Under the pieces are notes generated by a model. That model saw only the letters and a program-made list of their open reading frames with translations, searched no databases and was not told where the DNA came from. Below are positions 53,221 to 64,000 of a stretch of 64,000 nt of DNA, in pieces. Origin of the DNA: Nipponacmea schrenckii (Eukaryota > Mollusca > Gastropoda > Lottiidae); contig CM060199.1 of NCBI GenBank assembly GCA_030562195.1, positions 34,244,338 to 34,308,337 of the forward strand, in the 5' to 3' direction. How positions within the stretch are numbered: the stretch's first letter is position 1; each line of letters starts with the position of its first letter. The position numbers and the translations under genes were made by a program.

Positions 53221-56200
53221 GACAATAATTCATGTTATATATATTTTTTTCTTTTTTTTTTTTATTAGAGATATTCGTTGGATGAATTTGAAGAATTTGA
53301 ATTACTGTTACTTTTTTCCAAAATAGTTATTTAAGTCAAATTTGTCTGTGAAATTTACTACTACGAATTGTAATTTATATTTCTATTGAGTAAGACTACG
53401 TGTAGTTGGTTTTGAACGTTCAACTTTGACTTTGAGTATATTTTTTCCAGGTTTTATTCGGGGTTAATTAAGACTGTCGACCAGAAATATCAATGAAAAG
53501 AGTTTATAATCTACCTTATATATAAATGTCGAGAAATAAATATGAAAAGGGCGGCAATAGAAATATCCTTGCCATATCAAATACGAAGAAAATGTGTTTA
53601 ATTAGATGTATTTCACCAAAAATAAAGTTATATAATTTTCAATTATGGTTTGAGTTGTTATTTTATTTTTGGAATAATTAAATATTTTCATCTTTTAATA
53701 ATATTTATCGTAACATTATTTTTTAATGAAAAAGTTCTTGTCTAATCAAGATAGAATCGTTTTTGTTTCACAATACCAAGAGCATTAATATATCAACTGG
53801 AATAATGTCATAAAGGAATGGAGCTTTAGTGAATGTCAAAAATTTGTCTTCTCAGACTAAAGAGGTTTGGGAAATAAAAAAAATAGTTTGTGTTTAGATA
53901 TCGTGTTGATTAGACCTTAATCACATTTTTATCTGATTAGTTGCTGGAAACAGACTTCACTTGAGATTATAATATAAAATAAGAGTTACTCCCCTTAGAC
54001 TACAGATCTCTACAGAAATCACGATTTTAACACTTTTTCACTTCTCGAATTTAACCTTGGCTAGAAAACGTCAAGATTATCGAATTAGAAATATGAGAAT
54101 TGAATTTGAGAAACCTTGCATTTATTTTATACCCAAACACAAAAGTAGTCTTAGACTAGAATATCCTGATATTTTAAAAGTGTTAAAAATGTATACTTAT
54201 GAAATTTCAATTTGATCGAATTCAGATAAGTAATAAAGCCTTTGTTAATGTCACCGTTTAAAGAATAATTTTCTGAATCTAGGAGTTATAATAAACTAAA
54301 AAAAAAACACACATACACAAATCACACAATAAGTTAACAATAAAAAAAAATATTGGAAATATGATGAATGTGTCAAGAAATTTATTTTTGATCAGTTTTA
54401 TAAATGATTCGACGAACTGAGTAAAGAACAAAATTTTCTGTTGATATTCTAGTTTCATGTTAACAGTTTGCAAAGTCACAATGTGAAGTTTGTCCTTGTT
54501 GATTGTTTCTTGGTGTCCGGAGGCGCTGGTAATGGTCGTATCATACGAACAGTTTTAATAGAGATAACCTCCTAATTTGAGACTGATCATTTTTTAAACC
54601 GATTTATTTTTTTAAACCGATTAATTTCTGTAGTTTGAAAGTTAGTTGGTTTTAGGTTCTCTGGCTCTACGTTTGCAAGGTACATCTATTCAATATAAAT
54701 ATATTACTATATGTATTGTCAAACCCCCCTCATAATAATCGTCATTGCCAAAAAGTTTCCAAAAGGTAAAAGACAGAAAATCCGTTCTGATATCTGTCAC
54801 TTTCTTATGATTTAATAGACTTAATTTGGTTTTCGGACATTCTCAAATGATTAAAAATGTCAGTGGTTTTTTTTTATAATGCTATCTTCACCTCGACAAA
54901 TAGCAACCCAAGCCATTGACTGTTATTCATTAGGTGCAGAAAATTAGTACGTAAAGATAAACGACACAACATATTTTGCATGTTGTCAGGCTAAAGAATT
55001 TCCGAAATGCGATCCAAGACACCTGAGTTGAAACTACTTCTAATATGGCGGCAACTTCAAACATGGTGCTCTCTTGTTGAAATAAAGCGCGTACAAGTGA
55101 TCACAGTGAGTTAAACAACGATACGATATAGAAAGCACTTCAAGCGAATACCTTTATTGTTCATCAAAAGCCGTATGACAATCTTATATCAACGTCTATG
55201 ATGACAACCTCTCATTTTTGTATTCAATTTAAGATTAATATACGTTTAATATGTGTGAAATAGCCTTTCTCATTATGGCTTTAAATAGACTGGGGCTAAA
55301 AATGGACATAAAGTTAATGAGATTTGATAGAGATTTTCACTGGTCAGTTAGTGTTGAAGTATTTTGGACAATACTGTTGACTTTTATCAGATTTTAATAC
55401 TGTCTATTAAACTAGATTATAAATCATATTTAACTATAAAATATATATCAATAACACAGTGGTCTACTCGTGAACAGTTTTATAGGTAATTTGCTAAGTC
55501 GCGGGATCAGCATGTGTTCAGTTATTTTCAAAAGAAATGTAGATAAAAAAAAAGGTAGGGATGGTATACTCAACATAAATCACATGGGTATATTAAAAAT
55601 TGGTCGAGTCTGATATGACACAACGAGTACAGGAACAAATTACTGGCTTCAATTCTGAGCTATTTACCATTTGACTATCTCAATTAAAGAAGGGATTACG
55701 GACTCAGTCTTTCGTTTACCCACTGTATGTTAAATCACAAATTTCAAACTTCTATAAATTTTTCCAGAAATCTCGTTGAAAACTTTCCAAATATCGCATG
55801 TAATCTGGCAAATACTTAGTTTCTGTACACAAATTTAATATATCATAACCATGGGAATTTTGAATTGTCAAAATGAAAGCAGACCACTACATTTTATCAA
55901 CATAGGCTTCACTATCACTGCACACAAAACGACAAAGGATTAGTTCAAAATCCCCAAAAGAGAAGGCGAAAAAGATACTACAAAATAACACTACGTTTAC
56001 TAATCATATTACTAATCATCTTTGCAGAAAAGTAAAAGAAATCCCTAATTTTTATTTAGAACGTCATTTCAACTCCTTATGGACATCAGTGCCAATATGT
56101 AGTGATTATATTCTAGTCCGTTGACCTTTTTGACATATGAACAATGACATTGAAGATCTACCCAAAATAATGAAGTATACACTACGGATTGTGGAGAAAA

Positions 56201-57889
56201 TCTGATGATAAAAACAGACTTTCAGTTATATTTTAGCAGACAGCTTCCGCTTTCCAGCTGAGATTCGTTAAAAATGATAACAATCAGCGCATGTCGCTAG
56301 TAATTTTTTCATATTACTGGGACTTGAAATATAATATGAATTTAAGACACGCTAAATATTCGTTTAAGGAAAGCATCTCTAAATAACGAATATTATTCCA
56401 GTAATACAGTTTTATGGAAGAAATACCAGATTGACTCGGCATGAGAGAAAATAGTAGAAACACTGAAGCGTATCGCCACAAATACCAGACGGTTTCTGTT
56501 TCTTTTCAAAAAATATCGTGCTGTGACATGAAATTATATATGAAAACAAATGTTATGTGGAAACCATCTGATAGAAATAACATAGCTATATTAATGTAAC
56601 TGATTGTTGAAAATTACAAATTTGACAAGAAAAGTCGACTTTTCGATGCAAAATACAATGTGATTATAGTCTTGTGAATAACTTTGGAGATGTCTGTCGA
56701 AGGCCTAAGAGTTAAGATGACGATAAAGAGTTGCAGAATTAAGATCAGACTTATAAACACAACAAATATTAATATACACCACGATATGTTCAAATGCAAT
56801 TTAATTTCGTGTCTATAAAAGCATGTTTTTTCATGTGACAGTCGATATAAGATTCATCCAGATTTTAATGTGTGCGTACAAAAATAAAAGTTTCAAGTCT
56901 GTGGAGATCTAATTATAGTCTTAAAACATTGTAAATCGTGCTAATCTATCAGAAAAAGTCAGAAAGTTTGATTAAGATTTGGCACAAAGCAGTGTCATAA
57001 CTGGCTGCCTTCGTCAATTCTGTCAGTTGTAACCGTTAAATTCATTCTTCAAATAACGAAGAACATTAACTTTTTACCCTTACTCTTATTTTGAAGTCGT
57101 AAGATATTCGAAGGTTACGCCATTAATAGCAACAAGTGTAGGTTGTCCAAGTGTTATTCGCAAAGAATGGTAAAGATAACTTGCCAGGCAAGATAATCTA
57201 CGACCACTGGCTGCTTTCATTTTAAATTTGACAGTACATTAACAATCACCAGTTCAACGTTTTCAACATTCTGTCATACATTTCTTTTTTTTGTGATTAT
57301 GGTCAATATTCAAATTGTTGTCAAAATGTTTAACGCGTTTTAAAAGATTAATATACTCATATCAAATATTTTCTAATTTTTCTGTTCTTCATTCTTCATC
57401 CTTGGGTGAATCTTAAAACCAAGTTCCATGAAAACATGCCGAGAATATGCCTTTTTGAGTGTTTAGGAGCTAAAACGTGTTGTTAAGAAAAAGAGCAATA
57501 ACATCAAATGTATGGAAGGCAAAATGCTTTTTATTCAATGTTCTTCATTTCTATTTCTTAATTCTTATCTCTTAATTTGTACGCAAAAAACAACATTTGT
57601 CTTTGAATATTGACATTCGTATACAAAAATCATAATTTTTTTAAATAAAAATTAACATTCTTTGATAAACATTTGGTTTTCTGATTATTGAATTGATAGA
57701 ATTCTTGACAAATATAGCGCCAAATACAAATCTTCAAATACAAATGTATCTAAAGGTATCTTCAAATGAAAAATTTCAAACATAAAACTCAACCAACAAG
57801 TGTTCCAATACATATGTTCAAAAACAAATCTTGCGAAACATCACTCCAAAAACATGTCCAATATATTTGAAGTTCATGATTATAAATGT

Positions 57890-59518
57890 GATAAGAATAT
57901 TATATGTTATGTGAAATAAGAATTAGAGGCTAGTAGAAACTAAATGTAATAAGGAATATTTAAGAGCTAGTATATATTATATGAAATACGAATTAGAGGC
58001 TAGTAGAAATTACATGTAATAAGGAATATTTAAGAGCTAGCATATATTATATGAAATAAGAATTAGAGGCTTGTAGAAATTAAATGTAATAAGGAATATT
58101 TAAGAGCTAGTATATATTATATGAAATAAGAATTAGAGGCTAGTAGAAATTAAATGTAATAAGGAATATTTAAGAGCTAGTATATATTATATGAAATACG
58201 AATTAGAGGCTAGTAGAAATTAAATGTAATAAGGAATATTTAAGAGCTAGAATATGTTATATGAAAAAGAATTAGAGGCTAGTAGAAATTAAATGTAATA
58301 AGGAATATTTAAGAGCTAGTATATATTATATGAAATACGAATTAGAGGCTAGTAGAAATTAAATGTAATAAGGAATATTTAAGAGCTAGTATATTATATG
58401 AAATAAGAATTAGAGGCTAGTAGAAATTAAATGTAATAAGGAATATTTAAGAGCTAGAATATGTTATATGAAAGAAGAATTAGAGGCTAGTAGAAATTAA
58501 ATGTAATAAGGAATATTTAAGAGCTAGTATATATTATATGAAATACGAATTAGAGGCCAGTAGAAATTAAATGTAATAAGGAATATTTAAGAGCTAGTAT
58601 ATATTATATGAATAAGAATTAGAGGCTAGTAGAAATTAAATGTAATAAGGAATATTTAAGAGCTAGTATATATTATATGAAATAAGAATTAGAGGCTAGT
58701 AGAAATTAAATGTAATAAGGAATATTTAAGAGCTAGTATATATTATATGAAATAAGAATTAGAGGCTAGTAGAAATTAAATGTAATAAGGAATATTTAAG
58801 AGCTAGTATATATTATATGAAATAAGAATTAGAGGCTAGTAGAAATTAAATGTAATAAGGAATATTTAAGAGCTAGTATACATTATATGAAATAAGAATT
58901 AGAGGCTAGTAGAAATTAAATGTAATAAGGAATATTTAAGAGCTAGTATATATTATATGAAATAAGAATTAGAGGCTAGTAGAAATTAAATGTAATAAGG
59001 AATATTTAAGAGCTAGTATATATTATATGAAATAAGAATTAGAGGCTTGTAGAAATTAAATGTAAAAAGGGAAAATTTTTAAATTTAAAAAAAAGGGCTA
59101 GAAAAAATTTAAAAAAAAGTGTATATTGAAAAATAAGAATTAGAGGCTAGTAGAAATTAAATGTAATAAGGAATATTTAAGAGCTAGTATATATTATATG
59201 AATAAGAATTAGAGGCTAGTAGAAACTAAATGTAATAAGGAATATTAAAGAGCTAGAATATGTTATATGAAATAAGAATTAGAGGCTAGTAGAAATTAAA
59301 TGTAATAAGGAATATTTAAGAGCTAGAATATGTTATATGAAATAAGAATTGGAGGCTAGTAGAAACCAAATGTAATAAGGAATATTAAAGAGCTAGAATA
59401 TGATATATGAATTAAGAATTAGAGGCTAGTAGAAACTAAATCTAATAAGGAATATTAAAGAGCTAGAATATGTTATATGAAATAAGAATTAGAGGCTAGT
59501 AGAAACTAAATGTAATGA
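57890..59518 (+). repeat. 70 bp dimeric satellite array, about 23 copies
   Basis: The 70 bp unit runs from AATAAGAATTAGAGGCTAGT through TAATAAGGAATATTTAAGAG to TATATTATATGA. About 23 copies of the ATTAGAGGC core lie head to tail, many identical over the full 70 bp. Each unit is itself two related halves of about 33 and 37 bp, both starting AATAAG and carrying AGAG-CTAGTA and an ATTA..ATG end. Variant copies (AGCTAGAATATGTTATATGA; AAACTAAATG) cluster at the start and at 59210-59510. Stop codons in every frame rule out coding. One copy near 59059-59130 is scrambled. Confidence 0.95.
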
Positions 59519-59830
59519 GAGTAGAAAAAGCAAAAAGAGATCCAGCGTCAAAAGAGTAAGAAGATATTAAGTATTTAAAGAATATTTATTTGCTAGAAGA
59601 GATTATGTTTTATAAGAATTCTAGGTTCTAGAAGAGATTAATTGTAATAAGAATAATTAGTCGATTGAACGTTAGAACAATATTAAAGAGCTAGTAGAGA
59701 TTAAATGTTACAAAGGTAGAAAAAAATTTGTGGCGGTTAAATATAATGAAAAGTACACATTCAAGTTAGTAACACTAGGAAAAAAATAGAAAGGTAGTGA
59801 AGAGATTGTAGTGGTAAATGTAATGAGAAT
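59519..59830 (+). repeat. Decayed flank of the 70 bp satellite
   Basis: Diverged half-units continue beyond the regular array (TTTGCTAGAAGAGATTA, TTCTAGAAGAGATTAATTG, GAGCTAGTAGAGATTAAATG), with spacing near the half-unit length. This looks like an older array edge from which the homogeneous core expanded. Confidence 0.6.
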
Positions 59831-62800
59831 ACTGTGGAGCTTGTAAAGTCTCGATGTAAATATGTACATGGAAAAGAAATAAATAAAATAATAAATAAAA
59901 AATAGAATATTTAGGAGCCAGTCGAGCTATGGAATAGATTAGAAGAGTAGCATCAACACTGAAACAAATAAGGTTAAAGAAGATTAGAATTTTAATAATT
60001 AAATTCTTTATAAATATGAAAAAAATATGTATTAGAAACATTAAGCGGAATATACTTTCGTGTCCTTTAACGAAAATGGGAAACTTCATGGGGTTTTGCA
60101 ATTAGAATAAGGATATTCTTTTAATTTATTTCCAACTGTCCAAACTGACCGACTTTTTCCATGTCAGTTCCAGCAAATTTCATCATCATGGAGTGCCCGG
60201 AAAGCAGTGCTAACTGATCTGAAAACAAATCTAATAGCGATTTAATATCAAAGGAGTGGAACAAAGTATGGAATGGATACTTCCACTGCTATGCATGTTG
60301 TTTACTATATTGTGAATATGGTAAAGTTTAATCATGCGATTCTATGAGAAGCAGAACCAAATCTAATATTATTCACTTTCAGAGAAAGGCAAAAATATAC
60401 TGCGTGAACAACGGGTATGGATATCATTTTGATATTAAAATATAATTGCGCAGTGATTGACAGAACCTTGAAATACAAACCTTTACTGTTCTCTTAACGT
60501 GTCATTTCGAATTAAAGTTGTCAGTGTATGAACATATTTTATTCACTAACATAAAGAGCTTGGATTTATCTTGGATGTTTTCTGTAGTTTATTTTGACAT
60601 GCTAATAGTAACAGCTACACCTATCACTTTTCAACCGTATGACATTTAAAAGATCCCACTAAAACGCATCATATCATCAAGTGACAGGATGATTTTAAAC
60701 AGTGTTATTTCAAATATATTATTAAATGATAAATAAATGTATAAGTCTGAGAGTATTTCAGCTATTTATTGTGTATGGTTTGAGTTTTCAGAGAAATGTC
60801 CATGTTTTATTAGCCATATTATGTTTTGGATGGTTCTGAAGGAAATAATTATACAAGAATTCTAAATGTTTTGATGAATCCTTTTTGTATATGCCTTAGT
60901 GAGTACATGTTTTTTTACAGTATTTTTTGAAAAAAATTACCTATCAGTATATAGTTGCATTAATCTATGTCTTTGTAGTAAAGTTGAACATTTATGTGAT
61001 GCTCTCCGTCAGCATCGGAAGTGGGGCTTACGTTAACTACACGTTATCATTTTAACATTTCTATTGTTGCCAATCCCTAAACATGTCGGCTTAAAACCCT
61101 TGTTCACGGACCCTTGTGACTTTAAACACACCTTAACGTCTGCAACTAGTCATTATCCTTTCTACTTGTCAGACCAGGTGTAAGAAAGTCGGATAAGTCA
61201 CCGTAATGACATACCATACGATCAACTCTACTTGTTTCCGCAAATGAAGATGATACTTTAATACAAGAGTAAATCCTTGGTGGCCGACAAGTTTCTTTTT
61301 AATGATGTAAATCTGAAAACTTAACACCATATATTCGTTTGTTCCATTGTTCTTTTGCACTTCACTCAGGAAAACACAAAAAGCTATCCTATTACCAATT
61401 TAAAACGGTCTGTGTAACAATTTTGGACTTGAAAGTTCAGTTTTATAATTTTGTGGTGCTGCTTAGGATCTTGTTCATTCAGCAAGATTGTTATATATTC
61501 ACATGAATTGTTTGGGTGTCTAACAGAAGACTGGTAAAACGACCAAGTTAATACGTTTTCGTATCTTAAATTTTACATTCCAAAGTCTTGCTTGTTATTG
61601 GATCAATCAGGGGCCATTAAACGGCCATTAGCCTTTCTTTGGTTTGGCAAACTTCAACAGAAAATCATTGATAGAAATAAACTTTTGATAGTACTTTACT
61701 TTTCAAAAATCAAAAATATCACAAATATGTTTAATGAATGATAAAAACAAAAGAAAATTTCTGGGACTTCTAAAGCTAAAAGTAACATGCAAGATCACAA
61801 CAATATTACAAACAAACATAATTTTATAGTTATTCTCGTATCTTTGATATGCACACTTTTTATATATAACAGTCAATCAATATATTAATTATAACGTCAT
61901 ACAATCTTTGATTGGTAGTATAGTTTTCAACTTATATACAATCTGCGATCAAATTAAAATATTCATATTAACAACAAAAAATGTTATCAAGACAATTGAA
62001 AAGACATAGAAAACATCGAGCTTAACGAAATTTTGAAATAAAGTTTACGGCGTAGGGAATTTTCCAAATTTATTGTGCTATTTAATTTCTATGAAAATGA
62101 AAATAATTTCAATAAACATGAATAATGATTCACAGTTAATTCGGTATTTATTTCATTTTTTGAATTCAAATATTTATGAGATAAGCAGTTCACAGTTATC
62201 ATTGAGAGACTTGACACAAGTGACATTCTTATTATAGAAATATTATTTAGTAATCAGTTACATAATTATATTGCACACTATAAACGATTTGCTGGCAGGT
62301 TGGTGATGCAGTTGATACAAGCTATATATAACAAATATTCTGTCATTATATGTCTTTAATAATAGATTTAAACAGTGGCCAATTGATTTCCAACTGTTTA
62401 TCTAAAAGGTCAATCTTTAACTCTTAGTTTCATCTAATCATGTAAAACCTGTGTTTATTCAGCAGGTGATCGATTAATAAACCACCCCTTCATTAAATTT
62501 ACACCGATTCATGCTGAGAGATTTGTCTCCCTTGCAATGGCCGCCAGCTGCAGACATCGACTTGAACACTTTGAATCTAAACACAATATGGCAGGACACA
62601 ATAAGATTACATCATATTATAAATGCATCACACCTTGTATTATTGTCTAGTCTAATTCAATAGATGCTACAGAAAACGCAGGTCTCTAAAATGTCACACT
62701 TGACGAGGATGTTCTGGTCGAACGATTGAGCAAATTACTAGTGTCATTGCTGCCGTAATAAGTCCCTAGATGCTCACATTGACATTGACTAGAAGCGTGT

Positions 62801-63194
62801 TAAGAAAAGGTCAGGTAAGAACTACAATAGCGGTGAAGGAAATTACAGGTGAAGTATTCTGATGGGAGTTTTGTTGAGACCATCTGTGATGATAATACCA
62901 ACTATTGAAACCACAATCACTGTCTCTAATTACCCGTATGTAACTTGATCGAAGGATTAAACGGGATTGAAATTTTAATCTTATCCAACACTCACAATAT
63001 ACACAAGTCTTTAATTAAATTGTGATTTCCTGATTAAGATAACATCTCTTTTCAGCTCAATTAGACAATTTTCTCAACTGTTTAGGATACTGTGTTAATA
63101 AACGATAAGTTTAGTTTTAGCGCACACATACTAAATTTTTACAGATTATCTTGGCACCCGTTTTGTCCAACAATTTATATTATTGTAAACTGTT
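59831..63194. other. Hox3 3' flank
   Basis: No gene seen. The Hox3 3' UTR must begin at 63194 on the minus strand, but no AATAAA is obvious on that strand within about 200 bp of the stop. Less AT-rich stretches at about 61010-61170 and 62480-62600 (the latter with GGCCGCCAGCTGCAG) stand out and may be regulatory. The remainder is AT-rich. Confidence 0.65.
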
Positions 63195-63934
63195 CTACAA
63201 GTGGGTTAATTTCGGTATATAGTCGTACCCATTTTGATTGCTGTAACCACCCATAGATGAGATTGAACAGCTCATTGAGTTTGACATCGGAGATGTTGAC
63301 GTCATACACTGTCCTGGCTGTGATTCCATACCATTGTACACAGTCCTCTGTGCCATCATATTGTTGTTATTATTATGGTATCCTTGAGATGTTGGATTAT
63401 GAGGCATAAACATATGCCCAGGTTGAGAGTATGCAGAAGTGACGGAATTAATTTGAGATCCTGGAGACATAGTTGAACGGGGCATTAAAGAAGGACTTTC
63501 GGGCTGAGGAACAGGACTGACTTGATTTGGCATACGCATTCCTTGGATATGATTAGGGTTTCTTGATTGCTGTTCACATGCTGGGTGATTAGGGGAATGA
63601 CCTGATGGGGGAATACGATGTCCATTTATAGAATCACTATCATAATTCATACCCAGACAATCTGGACTTGCACTGAGATCATGTGAACCACTATTTTCTG
63701 TATCACTTCCACCATAACCGTCCATTTTATCAGAACCTTTCAGTCTACAATCCTTTTTAAATTTCATTCGCCGATTCTGAAACCAAATTTTGATTTGACG
63801 TTCTGAGAGATTGAGTAATGCTGCCATTTCAATTCGTCGAGGTCGACACAAATAACGATTAAAATGAAATTCTTTCTCCAATTCTACCAACTGTGCGCTA
63901 GTGTAAGCTGTTCGAGCTCTTTTGGCTGGTTCAA
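63195..63934 (-). CDS. Hox3: Hox3 exon 2: complete homeodomain and C-terminus; exon 1 outside window
   Basis: Last exon of a Hox3 gene, 245 codons plus a stop after the two bases that complete a split codon. The acceptor is CATTTCAG|TT, so the upstream intron is phase 1. [20 protein letters not shown] opens the exon, and the homeodomain spans its residues 3-62 with [20 protein letters not shown] and [38 protein letters not shown] and IEMAALLNL identify class 3; R5, W48, F49, N51 and M54 are intact. Residues 56 and 60 are Phe and Cys. The tail contains Asn/Gly/Ser/Pro/Met-rich low-complexity stretches and ends [10 protein letters not shown]; vertebrate Hox3 proteins, as I recall, end PKLTHL too. 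The homeobox has no intron, unlike Hox2. Exon 1 with the hexapeptide must lie beyond 64000. The TTG codon at 63890 is internal (Leu13 of the homeodomain), not a start. Confidence 0.97.
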
Positions 63935-64000
63935 CTGAAATGATAAAAAGGTAGAATAAATTATAATGATCTGTTTACTAAACTTTATAGTTATATTGTA
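63935..64000 (-). other. 3' end of Hox3 intron 1
   Basis: Intron sequence leading to the acceptor CATTTCAG at 63935-63942 (given on the coding strand). The intron is phase 1 and continues beyond the window. Confidence 0.9.

Larger units (their letters stand above)
48866..57889. other. Hox2-Hox3 intergenic region, middle part
   Basis: About 9 kb with no supportable gene. It holds a T-rich TTTCGG-type low-complexity tract (49262-49360), a short GC-rich patch (about 50950-50990), the degenerate repeat cassette at 52700-53220 and a related trace near 57410-57520. Otherwise AT-rich unique-looking sequence in which I see nothing further. Confidence 0.65.

Noticed and set aside
57890..59518. Considered a CRISPR array because of regular repeats
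   Set aside because: The whole 70 bp unit repeats, with no unique spacers, in a eukaryotic genome; it is a satellite.
59775..60101. 108-codon Phe/Ile-rich ORF, minus strand
   Set aside because: It is the antisense of A/T-rich satellite flank; the hydrophobic look comes from poly-T codons, not from a membrane protein.
35342..63194. Hox-linked microRNAs such as mir-10 and mir-993
   Set aside because: I looked for their remembered mature sequences on both strands and saw none; mir-10 is expected further toward Hox4/Hox5.
1..64000. tRNA genes, via B-box-like GGTTCGANNCC strings
   Set aside because: Strings such as TGTTCGAGGTC near 36628 lack a matching A box and cloverleaf arms by eye; none supported.

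Overview
The window is a 64 kb, strongly AT-rich stretch of a metazoan Hox cluster. It holds three anterior-class Hox genes, all read from the minus strand, in the order Hox1, Hox2, Hox3 from low to high coordinates, so Hox1 is at the 3' end of the cluster. Hox1 exon 1 (13285-13816) and Hox3's homeobox exon (63195-63934) are partial genes cut by the window edges. Hox2 (24372-35341) is complete in three exons and encodes a 620-residue protein. The Hox2 and Hox3 homeodomain signatures, the low GC content, and scattered copies of a short motif like CAAGGGNNATAACTC (which I recall as common in mollusc genomes) suggest a lophotrochozoan, most likely a mollusc and perhaps a bivalve. That taxon call is an inference.

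Layout: 1-13284 is the 5' part of Hox1 intron 1, which carries two degenerate minisatellites and no homeobox. 13285-13816 is Hox1 exon 1, with a promoter-proximal motif cluster just upstream. 13817-24371 is the Hox1-Hox2 intergenic region, containing a long degenerate minisatellite at 15.65-17.13 kb. 24372-35341 is Hox2, with a 384 bp intron inside the homeobox and an 8.7 kb intron between hexapeptide and homeobox. 35342-63194 is the 27.9 kb Hox2-Hox3 intergenic region. It carries a 118 bp MITE-like hairpin with an 8 bp target duplication, a degenerate mollusc-type repeat cassette, and a roughly 1.6 kb array of about 23 copies of a 70 bp unit that is itself a dimer. 63195-63934 is Hox3 exon 2.

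The three genes encode homeodomain transcription factors that specify axial identity and, by family knowledge, bind DNA with PBC/Exd and Meis/Hth cofactors through the hexapeptide and homeodomain. All three share a phase-1 intron between these two parts. The most notable new-looking signal is a 36 bp promoter-proximal module found upstream of both Hox1 and Hox2 in the same orientation: CTGATTGG, exactly 9 nt, ATCACGTGG, then a TCTCGC tail. At Hox2 it is immediately followed by PBX/HOX (TGATTGATGG) and Meis/Prep (TGACAG) sites, suggesting auto- or cross-regulation. No transposon-coding ORF, tRNA, rRNA or CRISPR array was recognised.
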